Source of the DNA: Cordylochernes scorpioides
Taxonomy: Eukaryota; Arthropoda; Arachnida; Pseudoscorpiones; Chernetidae
Assembly: GCA_030710605.1 (NCBI GenBank)
Contig: CP092877.1
Span: forward strand, 75,231,871 to 75,295,870
Direction: 5' to 3'
DNA length: 64,000 nt
Below, piece after piece: positions 39,701-50,533 of the stretch. Each line of letters begins with the position of its first letter. Position 1 is the first letter of the stretch. The notes under the pieces were generated by a model, which was not told where the DNA came from, made no database searches, and worked only from the letters and a program-made list of their open reading frames with translations. The translations under genes and the position numbers were made by a program.

Positions 39701-40023
39701 ATATCTTCCATAACAGCAGCCATTTTTATTTTTACGATTTTAGATTTTAAGTTTTAACCACGCTTTATGCTGCCACTGTTAGAATGGTTTTAGGGTTTTA
39801 TATTATTTTATAAATTAATACATACGATTTTAGTAATTGAAAATAGTTTATTTATGCATAACTATATCTTACCATTATTTACAAGTAATAATATATAAGA
39901 ATAGTGAGGAGTGATAACTATGGAAATATTAATGATGATATAACACAGAATATTTAAAATAATTATTCAGTGACAATATTATATAAAATATTAAAGTCTA
40001 AAATTGAATTCATATATTCAACA
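36773..40023 (-). mobile_element. Copia LTR retrotransposon with RT deletion and truncated 3' LTR
   Basis: Complete 5' LTR 39777-40023 (247 bp; minus strand TGTTGAATATATG...ATTCTAACA). The PBS-like GTGGCAGCATAAAGCGTGG lies next to it. A polypurine tract AAGAAGGAG sits beside the 3' LTR at 36905. The 3' LTR keeps only 133 bp (36773-36905), identical by eye to 39891-40023, and lacks its outer 114 bp. No TSD can be found because the left flank is lost. Block B homology starts at the very next base, 40024. Confidence 0.9.
36946..39723 (-). pseudogene. Copia Gag-Pol with two stops and no RT core
   Basis: One frame interrupted by two close stops near 38060-38106. Gag begins MAAVMEDISIIDKLKDSENF. 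Three CCHC zinc knuckles at residues 213-226, 232-245 and 262-275 (Copia elements usually have one). Protease DSGS at 307-310. Integrase HHCC (H436, H441, C470, C473) and first Asp in HTDLCGP (D500). After the stops the integrase continues with CDNGGEYAN and NGKAERLNRT (second Asp and Glu). After EEKDLLKKNETWDFV the sequence jumps to ELIYMKALIEELTNE and RKTKHIDVRYHFLKD of RNase H, so RT and most of RNase H, including YVDD, are deleted. Not autonomous. Confidence 0.9.
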
Positions 40024-40410
40024 GTGAGCACGTCTTCTGAATGAAACACAATATCAGATATTAGGCTATTCCACATAATTTTGGACAGAAGCAGCCAGCG
40101 GCCTGTTTAACACACTTACTAGTTATCAGGTCATAAGATACCATTTGAACTCCATGCAGGGGCATAAGGTGAACATCAGACTGTCCAAAGACCTTACCTG
40201 TGAGCATGTGTACACCCCAAACTTCCATTTTCCGCTAAAAATGTTTTAACTGCTCCACACAAAAAATAGATTCATTACTCTTTCTTGAATTTAATCCGAA
40301 ATATGAACATTAAATTACCTTTCTTCTCAATGAAAAATATATTCTTTCAGAGTCTTCAAATTGCTTTTGAAAATAAAATTAATTTATAAATATTTATTAG
40401 AAATTATCAT

Positions 40411-40630
40411 ATATATGTTTTTAACTTTTAATTAGACATTTTAAATTTATATCTAGACATTTTCCTTTTAATTTAGACATTTTTCATTTCATTTTTTAAA
40501 ATAAAAAGTCCATGTGTCTAAATTAAAATGAAAAATCTCTAAATTAAAATAAAAAATATCTAAATATAAATTAAAATGAAAAATATCTAAATTTAAATTA
40601 AAATTGTCTAATTAAGAGTTAAAAACCTAT
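40411..40630. mobile_element. M1 MITE, block B allele
   Basis: Counterpart of 1316-1539 with the better-preserved left end GTTTTTAACTTTTAATTAGA. Confidence 0.75.
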
Positions 40631-41648
40631 AATTATTTGATCAGAAACCCATATAAGGTTCTTTTTTTTTTTTTGTAATTTGTTAATAGTTGAATAAATT
40701 TATAAAACTGTGCGCAACCCCCCACACACATAATCATGGAGCGCAAAGAAAAATAAATTTACACTAAATATATATTTTGTCACCATACAATGTCAGTCAT
40801 GCTTTCATTTTCCTTAACAAAATACTTCAGAACGCGGAAAGCGTTGTCAAGAAAAATCCTCTATTTTTTAACATAGGTATATATACATATTTGATAATTT
40901 TCATCATTTTTTTTTTTAATATCGTGACATTTTACCACAATAATAATAGAATTTAATAATTAATTTTTAAAATATATTTAAAGGTGGTAAACATAATTTA
41001 TCATCATTATGGACTAAATAGACAAATAAAAAAATAAAAACTCTAGGATTTTCGGTTGCTTTTATGCAATTTTTAATAATTTTACATAGATTTTTTAGCT
41101 AGAATTTTAATTTTTACAGATTAATATAATAAATTTAAAAGCACGGTGCTAATTAAATATTTAATATCGGTTGTTGATTATGGTAAATGACTTTAGTTTT
41201 ATAATTCGTAAACAAAAATGACAGTTTAAAAGAAAAATTAAAATGGTAATTTATATATAATATATATATTATTAAAAATTAAAATATAAAAATTATATAA
41301 AACATAAATATAAAAGTTATTTTTAAAATAACAGTACTTCCAAAGATTAAATATTTATTAAAAAAACTCATTTATATTATACTATGTTTCATACTATTAA
41401 TGAAAAGTTCGATGTAAAAAGATGTTTTCAACATTTTTAATATTTTTCTCAAATCAGTGTGGATATTAAAAGGCTATTCATAAAAGTTTTCAAAACTTTA
41501 AAACGCTTGAATTAGGGATATCATATAAATAAAATATTAGAAAGGTAACAATTAAACCTTTCCATTTAATCCAGTGTTTACTAACAATTTTCGCCTGCAA
41601 ACATGCTTCAAAATAAATTTTATTTTTTTGATGACACATAAATTTTGA
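40631..41648. other. AT-rich intergenic DNA
   Basis: Counterpart of 1540-2541, no supported gene. Confidence 0.5.
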
Positions 41649-41898
41649 AATATATTACAATCTTAAAATTAAAATAAAAACATAAATCCTCCAGGGAAAA
41701 GATTCTTTTAAAAATATTTTTATTTAAAAATATCTCGAGCTTTCGGGCAAGTAAGCCCTTCTACGGGAGAAACTATTTTACATCCTTAATACGCCACAAT
41801 AAAATAATATTTAAACTTAAATACAGTCCTTTTGTTGTTTACATTTGTTTTGAGGCATAATCAACGCGGGCTTCTATTGCGCGTGATTCACTTGGAGG

Positions 41899-42281
41899 TT
41901 ATGGGGTGGGCTCAGGAAATATAATGTTATAAACTTCCGGGATATCTATTCTTCTGTTAATACTATTGTGCTTTCTGGATATGATGGATTCTATTATTAG
42001 TCTCTGTAGTCTATTGGGGATGTTGGAGTAATGGGTCTTTGGTTCTGATAGGGAGAAGGAATGGCCTGTTTCTCTTATATGTTGGTATACTAAAGATCTA
42101 CTGTCTTGGTTGTCGATATTTCGTTTATGTTCTGATATTCTTATATTTAAATGTCTGCCAGTTTCGCCAACATATTTGGTTTTGCATTCGTTGCATTCTA
42201 TGGAATATATGGCATTCTTAATATTGGAAGGATAATCAACGGTATTGTTCTTTGTTATGGGGTTTCTTAGTAACGAATAAT
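41899..42281 (-). CDS. Penelope-like GIY-YIG endonuclease domain (left arm)
   Basis: Minus-strand frame encoding the C-terminal endonuclease of a Penelope-like reverse transcriptase: IYSIECNECKTKYVGETGRH (IY...YVG, with a CxxC typical of this clade), RISEHKRNI, HIRETGH, then an E in LIIESIISRKH. These are the GIY-YIG landmarks, including catalytic Arg and Glu candidates. No RT precedes it; the frame starts at the palindrome centre. The open frame formally continues into the other arm to 42312, which is an artefact of the palindrome. Confidence 0.85.
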
Positions 42282-42282
42282 T

Positions 42283-42665
42283 TAAATTCGTTACTAAGAA
42301 ACCCCATAACAAAGAACAATACCGTTGATTATCCTTCCAATATTAAGAATGCCATATATTCCATAGAATGCAACGAATGCAAAACCAAATATGTTGGCGA
42401 AACTGGCAGACATTTAAATATAAGAATATCAGAACATAAACGAAATATCGACAACCAAGACAGTAGATCTTTAGTATACCAACATATAAGAGAAACAGGC
42501 CATTCCTTCTCCCTATCAGAACCAAAGACCCATTACTCCAACATCCCCAATAGACTACAGAGACTAATAATAGAATCCATCATATCCAGAAAGCACAATA
42601 GTATTAACAGAAGAATAGATATCCCGGAAGTTTATAACATTATATTTCCTGAGCCCACCCCATAA
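42283..42665 (+). CDS. Penelope-like GIY-YIG endonuclease domain (right arm)
   Basis: Inverted twin of the left-arm domain, identical in protein from LLRNPITKN to the C-terminus FPEPTP. Both copies are open to their stops, so they are young. Without an RT or promoter neither is likely to be expressed as a functional protein. Confidence 0.85.
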
Positions 42666-43097
42666 CCTCCAAGTGAATCACGCGCAATAGAAGCCCGCGT
42701 TGATTATGCCTCAAAACAAATGTAAACAACAAAAGGACTGTATTTAAGTTTAAATATTATTTTATTGTGGCGTATTAAGGATGTAAAATAGTTTCTCCCG
42801 TAGAAGGGGCTTACTTGCCCGAAAGCTCGAGATATTTTTAAATAAAAATATTTTTAAAAGAATCTTTTCCCTGGAGGATTTATGTTTTTATTTTAATATT
42901 GATTCAAGGGATTATTTTTATCGAATATATTACAATCTATTACAAAAAATTGTTATTTTGTAGTTTATTTAAAATATTACAAATTAAGATAATATAATTT
43001 TATTATCTTTGACAAAAATTACAAACATATTAATTAGAGAATATCAAACTGACTAAATGATTAGGCACAATTTGGATTATATGAATAAATATACGAT

Positions 43098-44400
43098 CTA
43101 TATATATAAAAATGAATGTCTGTCTGTGTGTACTCTATAGATTCAAAAACCATACATCCAATTGCCGTGAAATTTTGGGATATTATTATGTATATCCCCG
43201 GGAAGGTTTTTGAAAAATAATTTCTTGAATATCTTGAATATTCTTAGAGTTAATTGCAGATTTGTAGATTTAACTAGCAAGCAGCGCCCCCATTGCGACG
43301 ATGCTAACAAGTTTTTTTTATCTATAAGTCATCACAAATATAATAAAAGATACTCCTTCGTAAAAACTTTTGATTCGTTATACACTTATACCAATTGTAC
43401 GGAGTTTACCTGTAGAAAAAAAAAAAGTTTTATTATTTATCAAAAGTAAGATTTTCTACCTATTAATTGCGCACAAGTCAAAGTTAGTTTTATTATTTAT
43501 CTACAACATATATATTGGGAGAATAGATAAAATGATGATTTTGTAATGTAGAAAATTAGAAAAGACAAAATTCAGGATGACACAGCAATTTATTTGAGAC
43601 AAGAATAATGATACAATTCCAAGGCAAGATACTATTCCTTTAACTTCAATTACCGAAGGAACCAATTAATATTGATTTTATTCAACATATCGAGTATTTT
43701 TCAAGGGACCGGGAAAAATGTTCACTAGATTAAACGATGATTTTGTAATGTAGAAAATTAGGAAAGACAAAATTCAGGATGACACGGCAATTTATATATA
43801 TATACAATTCCAAGGCGAGATACTATTCCTTTAACTTCCAATTACCGAGGGAACCAATTAATATTGATTTTATTCAACTTATCGAGTATTTTTCAAGGGA
43901 CCGGGAAAAAATGTTCACTTTATCGAGAGATTCAAATTTACGAATTTCAAATTATCAAAATACTAGACGGGATTGACCCGTGTGCATATCTACCCGAGTG
44001 ATATATATTTAGATAAGATTTTTTAAAATAATTGTTTGTTATTAGCATTATCTATTTGTTTGCATCAGCATAATTTAATCGTTGATAGAGGGCGCTGTTC
44101 GTGAGCTAAGTAGAATAATTTGAATATATAGTTTTAATAATTGATTTATATATTTTTTAAAATAACCTATCGTCCTTCCCGTATTTTTTTTACCTATGTA
44201 TGGAAATTTTGGTTTGAATTAGTGAACTACTGCGAATTTGTATACCGGACATACATACAAACAAACATACAAACATTCATTTATATATATATATATAGAT
44301 ATCATTTTTTATAAGTTTATAGAGAATTGTTTTAACAAATGTTCGTTAGACAAACCTTTACTTGGGTAAAACCCGGGCGAAGCCGGGTACGTCCGCTAGT
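43098..44400 (+). mobile_element. Helentron-like repeat (H1), block B allele
   Basis: Counterpart of 2724-4047. Between 43700 and 43970 it contains a tandem near-duplication (GGACCGGGAAAAA-TGTTCACT) in place of the different sequence at 3330-3580 in block A, so this stretch has been replaced or converted in one block. Confidence 0.65.
43962..44300 (-). mobile_element. nested H2 repeat, block B allele
   Basis: Counterpart of 3583-3947 starting TACTAGACGGGATTGACCCG. The outer GC hairpin is lost. Confidence 0.55.
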
Positions 44401-44475
44401 ACTATATATAGTCACAACCGTCTTTCCTCATCGGCCTCTGTCACGGATGCGCGCGCATCTACCAAAAAAAAAAAC

Positions 44476-44564
44476 TCCTTCGAGCCGGATTTGAACCAGC
44501 GACCTAAGGATCACTGCTTAATTACATCTACAGTCCTCCGCTCTGCCAACTGAGCTATCGAGGG
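44476..44564 (-). tRNA. tRNA-Tyr (GTA) with intron, block B copy
   Basis: Same gene as 4123-4211, including the 16-nt intron. Position 26 is G (canonical), but the 3' acceptor strand is TCGAAGG against 5' CCCTCGA, giving one C-A mismatch. Each block therefore has one departure from the ideal tRNA-Tyr. Flanking direct repeats are retained. Confidence 0.86.
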
Positions 44565-44829
44565 ATACAAACTGTATGAATAAGTTTACCTTATAAAGTC
44601 AACTAATCCTATTTCTACACAAAATGTACTCATACATATATTATATTATTATTATTAATATATATATAGTCACGACCGTCTTTCCTCATCGGCCGCCTCT
44701 GTCACGGATGCGCGCGCACAGGGAGGTCACATGCTCGCCGACAGGAAGATTGGTCTACTGATCGATGAAAATTATATAAAAAAAAAGAACGAAAAACATT
44801 TTAAAATTAAAAACTTTATTTTAAAAATA

Positions 44830-45046
44830 AATATATATTTTAAAAATAAATATATATTTTAAAATAACATAATATTTTAATTTTCAATAAATTTCATAGA
44901 TATATTATAAAAAAAATAAATAAAAAAATTTTGATAACTTGATTACTAATTGATTACTAATTACCCATATTCTTCTGCTTTTACTTAATATTACCTATTT
45001 ACTAAAATAATCATTGTATTGATGACAGCTGATAGAGCAAAAAAAC
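44830..45046. other. AT-rich spacer
   Basis: Contains a block-B-specific duplication of AATAAATATATATTTTAAAA. No gene. Confidence 0.4.
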
Positions 45047-45391
45047 ATGCCTCCTAAGAAATATAACTCTGAAGAGGAAAGAAAGGCCGCAGCTGCCGCA
45101 AGAAGGCGAAATGCAAGGCAACAAGAAACAGCTGAGCAACGCGCTGAACGACTCCAACGAGATGCTGAAGCTAAACGTCTACATCTGAGTAATGAAACAG
45201 CAGAACAACGTGCTGCACGACTTCTGCGTAAAGCTGAAGCTTCTAGAAGTCGTATTGACAATGAAACAGCAGAACAACGTGCTGCAAGACTTCTGCGTAA
45301 AGCTGAAGCTTCTAGAAGTCGTATTGACAATGAAACAGCAGAACAACGTGCTGCGAGCCAGTGCTACAAGGTAATAAGACCAAATAAATAA
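45047..45391 (+). CDS. Helitron-like N-terminal fragment, 114 aa, block B copy
   Basis: Counterpart of 4675-5019 with the same three ~23-residue repeats. One residue near the end differs (AASQCYKV for AARQCYKV). Remnant only; no Rep/helicase follows. Confidence 0.5.
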   Translation: MPPKKYNSEEERKAAAAARRRNARQQETAEQRAERLQRDAEAKRLHLSNETAEQRAARLLRKAEASRSRIDNETAEQRAARLLRKAEASRSRIDNETAEQRAASQCYKVIRPNK

Positions 45392-45558
45392 ATAGTGTGT
45401 GATAAGGCATAATTTGGATTATAGATTATAAACACAAGGTAATAAGACCTAATAAATAAATAGTGTGTGATAAGGCATAATTTGGATTATAGATTATAAA
45501 CACAAGGTAATAAGACCAAATAAATAAATAGTGTGTGATAAGGCACAATTTGGATTAT
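45366..45558 (+). repeat. 68-bp tandem array, about 2.8 units
   Basis: Units at 45366, 45434 and 45502; one unit fewer than block A. Confidence 0.85.
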
Positions 45559-45855
45559 CTATATATATATATATAAATGAATGTTTGTATGTTTGTTTGT
45601 ATGTACGGTAAACATATTATTTGGATTTGGTCTTATGACCTTGTGTTTAAACTGACAAAATGTAAACATTAGGGCTATACATATTCCTTTTCTTCTAACA
45701 GGGTTGCTGAAACACATTTATTTTTAACAAAAATGTTATTATTTTGTGAGATTCTCATAGATGCCAATTTTAAATATAATTTTAAACTTTAACATAAGAA
45801 TGTGAAAAAATAGTACAAATATGATATTGAACTGGGATAAGGTGCATAAATTAAG

Positions 45856-46035
45856 AAAAAGGCATCTCCTTATCTTACAACTGAAAGTTGGGGATGGCTT
45901 GAGCCATCTATCGGAATAAATATCAACTATTCTCGTTGATTTTTAATTATTAATCGAGAATAGTTGATATTTATTCCGATAGATGGCGCAAGCCATCAAC
46001 AACTTTCAGTTGCACGATAAGGAGATGCCTTTTTC
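45856..46035. mobile_element. M2 foldback MITE, block B allele
   Basis: Counterpart of 5539-5718. Confidence 0.8.
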
Positions 46036-46715
46036 CTAATTTAACATAGGAGTTATTTTTCTAAATATTTTAACTACACTATGAAAACTCTCAATAGCCT
46101 TTTGAAAATGAATTTAAATCAGAAATAAGATGTCATTCTGTCAAATATATCAATCAGCTAATTAGAAACAAGAATTGTTCATCAATTACACAGAGAACAG
46201 AAAAGAATATTACAGTACAACCTTGTATTGGCTAACGATAATTTGACACTTGTGATAATTCAACCATGTTTTCATGTCACAACCAACAGCCTATCAAATA
46301 ACAAACAGCAATTTGACACTTATCAACAATTCAATACTTTCAATAATTCGACATTTTTAAAATTCAAATTTACAACACACACAAGCCTTTAATTCCATAA
46401 CTCGCAAGTCTGAACTCAAGATGATTCTAAGCTTCTGATAGGATCCAGACTATTAAACTATTTTTAATTGTCACACAAGCCTTTATTAAGACATTCTGTC
46501 TTATATAGATGATTCTCCTTTTAGAAATGAATCTAAAAAGAAATGAGAAGCAGGGAGAAGAAACTGAATCCCCGCTCAGAAAATAGAAAAAGAAGAAAAG
46601 GAAAGAATATCTATGTACAAAAGACTATATACATCGTTTTTCGTGCACAGTGAAGAAGTAGATTATTGAGTAAATGGTTGCATCTTGTGAAGAAAAAATA
46701 TTTCCACACAGTTAC
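46036..46715. other. intergenic DNA
   Basis: Counterpart of 5719-6404; no supported gene. Confidence 0.4.
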
Positions 46716-46795
46716 TTTGTTAGGTCTTTTTTCCTTCCTTGCAGTCTTGAAGAAATTAAAGAACTTTAAAATAGCTGACCCATCATCCATCAAGT
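46716..46795 (-). CDS. candidate 80-nt internal exon, block B copy
   Basis: Same acceptor, exon and donor as 6405-6484. A 5-bp deletion in the following intron (CAGTTACTTTG against CAGTTCAGTTACTTTG) does not touch the splice site. Confidence 0.33.
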
Positions 46796-47090
46796 CTGAA
46801 AGAAAATTCAAATTTAAACAGTGTTGATTGTTGTTTACATACAACCACTAAAAAGGTATTATAAAGGCGAGTGGCAGCCACTAAAAAAGCCAACTTTAAG
46901 ATTGCGTCTGCACACTTTTGGTTTCTGGTTAGTTTTAAGTTTCACTTTACAGTGCCATCGTGAGTTTTTTTTTTTTTTTTTTTACGCTAGCTCTATTTAG
47001 GCATTGTACGCTTTAAGATTAACAATATTATTTTCTTTTAAATTTTCAACATAAATATTCATTATTTTAAAATTTATTACAAATAAAAAC

Positions 47091-47240
47091 ACCAAAACGC
47101 AAATGTTTCTTTTCACAAATAAATCAAACTTCTACTGACCTTACTGCAATGAAAAAATATTGGGAGGGTTTTTTTTCCATCGCAGTAAGGACAGTAAAAG
47201 TTTGATTTATTTGTGAAAAGAAACATTCATGTTTTGGTAC
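47091..47240. mobile_element. hairpin element, block B allele
   Basis: Counterpart of 6779-6926. Confidence 0.6.
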
Positions 47241-47283
47241 TTTCATTTGGCCCGTTATTGCTATGTATTTTTTAATTTATAAA

Positions 47284-47595
47284 GGGGGGGGGTCGGTGGA
47301 ATGCTGGTTAAACCGTTTGGTTTTCGACCACTGGTTTTCCCGCATTGGACACTTTTTTTCTGTTTAAAAAAAAAAAAAATGCTCCAATGGCCCCCCAATT
47401 CTTGCAAAAGTCCAACCCCACCAGCGAATGCAAGTAACCAAACGGGGCTCTGACACATTTGTAAGTGTAAAGTCGAACTGCTTTTCACATGTGTAGACAT
47501 GTGGTGTGCTTACAGTAAAAAGCAGTCGCTAACTACCCACCATGATTATATTGGCCTGTACCACATGTACTAGGGATAAGCAAAAAAAAAAAAAA
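47284..47595 (+). mobile_element. S1 SINE with B-box deletion
   Basis: Counterpart of 6972-7296, but GACCACTACGACCCGGGTTC is shortened to GACCACTGGTTTTC, removing most of the B box. This copy should be transcriptionally dead. Confidence 0.8.
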
Positions 47596-47716
47596 TTATA
47601 AATGTTTTCCTTTCACAAATAAACAAATCATTATATTGAAGCCACAATAATTAAGAGAATATTTTATTTCAATATTCCATTTCCGTGTTAGTTTAAATAA
47701 ATGAGCATTGCCAAGT

Positions 47717-47914
47717 ATGTCAGATTCTGCCAAAAAAAGATTGGAAACATGGTCAGTATGGCCAGTTTGTGTGAAAAAAATTATAGAAGAAATAAACTTT
47801 AATTCACTCGAAAATGATGGTTATTTAAAAGACATTACAAAGGAAGGAAAGACATGCATATCTTTTGAAAATAGATCAACTGGAATGTGCACCCTGAATA
47901 GGATTTCAGTGTAA
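47717..47914 (+). CDS. small open frame, 65 codons, unidentified
   Basis: ATG frame MSDSAKKRLETWSVWPVCVK onward to CTLNRISV. Open in this block only; block A has a 5-bp deletion that shifts the frame. No motif recognised. It may be a fragment of an old element. Confidence 0.25.
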   Translation: MSDSAKKRLETWSVWPVCVKKIIEEINFNSLENDGYLKDITKEGKTCISFENRSTGMCTLNRISV

Positions 47915-48102
47915 AAAACAGATATCATTAAACCACTCTTCTTTATAATATCTTCAATATCTTCATGATTCTTTTAAAATAATATTTTAATATTTTTGTT
48001 TTTATTTTCCATTTATTTATTTCAACACACAAAACGCGATATCCCGACTAGGGATAATTGCATCGATTTACATTTTTTTAAAACAGAAACAGTTATAAAC
48101 AT

Positions 48103-48784
48103 ACTAGCGGATGTACCCGGCTTCGCCCGAGGTTTTACCCGAGTAAAGGTTTGTCTAGCGAACATTTGTTAAAACAATTCTCTAAAAACTTATATAAAAA
48201 AAAAAGATATATTTTGATAATTTGAAACTCGTAAATTTGAATCTCTCGATAAAGTGAACATTTTTTCCCGGTCCCTGTGTGCCGTGTCATCCTGAATTTT
48301 GTCTTTCCTAATTTTCTACATTAGAAAATCATAGTTTTATCTAGTGAACATTTTTTCCTGGTCCTTGAAAAATACTCGATAAGTTGAATAAAATCAATAT
48401 TAATTGGTTCCCTCGGTAATTGGAAGTTAAAGGAATAGTATCTTTGCCTTGGAATTGTATCATTATTCTTGTCTCAAATAAATTGCCGTGTCATCCTGAG
48501 ATAATCTTACTTTTGATAAATAATATTTAAGATAACAAACTTAGCGATAATAAAACTTATAGATAAAAAAACTTGTTATCATCGTCGCAATGGTGGCGCT
48601 GCTTTGCGAGTTAAATCTACAAATCTGCAAATAACTAAAGGATATTCAAGAAATTATTTTTCAGAAACCTTCCCAGTACTATACTAAATAACTTTCCAAA
48701 GTTTCATGGCGTTCCAATGAGTGGTTTGGTCAGGCATAAAGGACAGACAGACACACACACATTCATTTTTATATATATATAGAT
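48103..48784 (-). mobile_element. H1 Helentron-like repeat, block B allele
   Basis: Counterpart of 7790-8455. Confidence 0.65.
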
Positions 48785-48922
48785 AGATTAAGAAATATTA
48801 ACAAGGGAACTGTGTGTTTTCCAGATTGTATCACGAGACAAGCTAATTGCACCTTTATGCATGCGCAAAATTCCAGGACAAAATAAGGTAAGTTGGACTA
48901 ACTCTCTCTATATATTCAAATA

Positions 48923-49203
48923 CACCTATCCCCCGATTTACACGGTACTTGTTTTACACGTTTTCGCTTTTACACGGTTTTCAAATAAGTTTTTTTTTTT
49001 TTTTTTTTATCGCACTATACTAAATGCTACTGTGATTGAACACATGCGCTGTGTACATATCTCACGAGGAATCCCGAGCTTATGTGCTGACTACATATTT
49101 TAACCTGTCAATGCATTTTAATTTTTATTTCTGTGTACACCTATCCCCCGATATACACGTTTTTCTCAGGAACGTATCTACCGTGTAAATCGGGGGATAG
49201 GTG
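48923..49203. mobile_element. M3 MITE, single unit
   Basis: Block B allele of 8588-9090 with one body unit instead of two. Confidence 0.75.
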
Positions 49204-49253
49204 TATGTGAAAAAACAATAAAAAATATAAAAAGGATCAGGTGTTGATATTAA

Positions 49254-49463
49254 AAATAAAAGAGGCATATCCTGACCAGGCTCACATGAGCATTTCTGGA
49301 TGACAGAGCGCCATCTAGTGGAACAAAAATAAACTAAATTGGGTTGGCCATATATCACGGAGCAAGTTAAATAAGCATTTAGTTTATTTTTGTTCCACTA
49401 GATGGCGCTTTGCCATCTAGAAATGCGCATGTGAGTCTGGTCAGGATATGCCTCTTTTATTTT
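49254..49463. mobile_element. M4 foldback MITE, block B allele
   Basis: Counterpart of 9141-9350. Confidence 0.7.
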
Positions 49464-49487
49464 TTATTATCCAAATATATATTTAAT

Positions 49488-49613
49488 TAAAAAGGCATAT
49501 ATTAGATCAAAAATAATTTATTCTACCAATATTTCAATAATGTAATAAAATAATTATCCAATATTTTAAATATTAGTAAAATAAATTATTTTTGATCCAA
49601 TATATGCCTTTTT
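49488..49613. mobile_element. M5 hairpin MITE, block B allele
   Basis: Counterpart of 9376-9500. Confidence 0.65.
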
Positions 49614-49816
49614 GGCTGAATGCCAACCTTTTTCAAGGTATTTGCATATGTAAATATCAGGGAACAGGCTAAATCAATGATTAGTTGATTTCTGTTCCAC
49701 CAGATGGCGCTCTGCCTTCTGTAAAGCACATGTGCTCCTGGTCAGGATATGCCATTTTTAATATACTTATAGATGAAAAAATAATAGAAAAAAAAAAGTG
49801 GGTCAGATGTTGATAT

Positions 49817-50397
49817 CTATATATATAAAAATGAATGTTGGTCTGTTGGTATGTCCGGTATACAAATTCGCAGTAGTTCACTAATTCAAACCAAAATTTC
49901 CATACATAGGTAAAAAATAACGGGGATGACGATAGGCTATTTTAAAAAATATATAAATCATTTATTAAAACTATATATTCAAATTATTCAACTTAGCTCA
50001 CGAGCAGCGCCCTCTAGAACACTCAGGCGTCGACGGCGGCGTGCGACGATTGGCTGCCGGCGTGCACGTGACCTCCCTGTGCGGCGGAAATGGCGGGCGG
50101 TCGCGTGGGCCCTCGCGACAGCCATGCGCGCACAGGGAAGTCGCGTGAACGCCGGGAGCCAACGGGCCCCACCACCGCCGTGCTATAACTGATCTAATTC
50201 AGCGTTTAAAATAACTGCTCTTGCTATATTTTGCTATGTTTTATGTGTTTGAGTATTACATTTAATCGTGTAAACCCGTTGCCCGGGTCATTCGTCTTAT
50301 TTATATATATATTATTTATATAATTGTAACGAATAGTATTTGAATAAAACCATTTAATCGGGTAAAACCCGGGCGTTGCCAGGGTCATTCGTCTAGT
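49817..50397 (+). mobile_element. Helentron-like repeat (H2), only in block B
   Basis: Starts CTATATATATAAAAATGAATG and ends GGGTAAAACCCGGGCGTTGC...TCATTCGTCTAGT. Middle is unusually GC-rich (GTCGACGGCGGCGTGCGACG) and shares GAGCAGCGCCCTCTAGA with the nested element at 3583-3947. An internal second end signature (TTGCCCGGGTCATTCGTCTT at about 50270) suggests a partial duplication. No Rep/helicase coding. Confidence 0.6.
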
Positions 50398-50533
50398 TAA
50401 AAATAAAGAAAGCATATTCTGACAGGTTTAATTGATTTCTGTTCCACTAGATGGTGTTCTGCCATCTAAAAAGAACATGTGCTCCTGGTCAGGATATGCT
50501 TTCTTTATTTTTAATACTCATATATATATATAT

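Larger units (their letters stand above)
41664..42923. mobile_element. Penelope-like element, head-to-head palindrome, only in block B
   Basis: 1260-bp insertion with 15-bp TSD AATATATTACAATCT (41649-41663, 42924-42938); block A has the single uninterrupted site. Two ~605-bp arms are near-identical inverted copies meeting at about 42282 (TTAGTAACGAAT...ATTCGTTACTAA). Each arm carries a GIY-YIG domain and the terminal motif GAGCTTTCGGGCAAGTAAGC. Both are 5'-truncated, lacking RT. Inverted 5'-truncated copies are typical of Penelope-like insertions. Confidence 0.9.

Noticed and set aside
41899-42312. Full 137-codon ORF starting MLWGFLVTN on each arm
   Set aside because: The first codons come from reading across the palindrome centre into the other arm, so the start is an artefact; only the GIY-YIG part is annotated.
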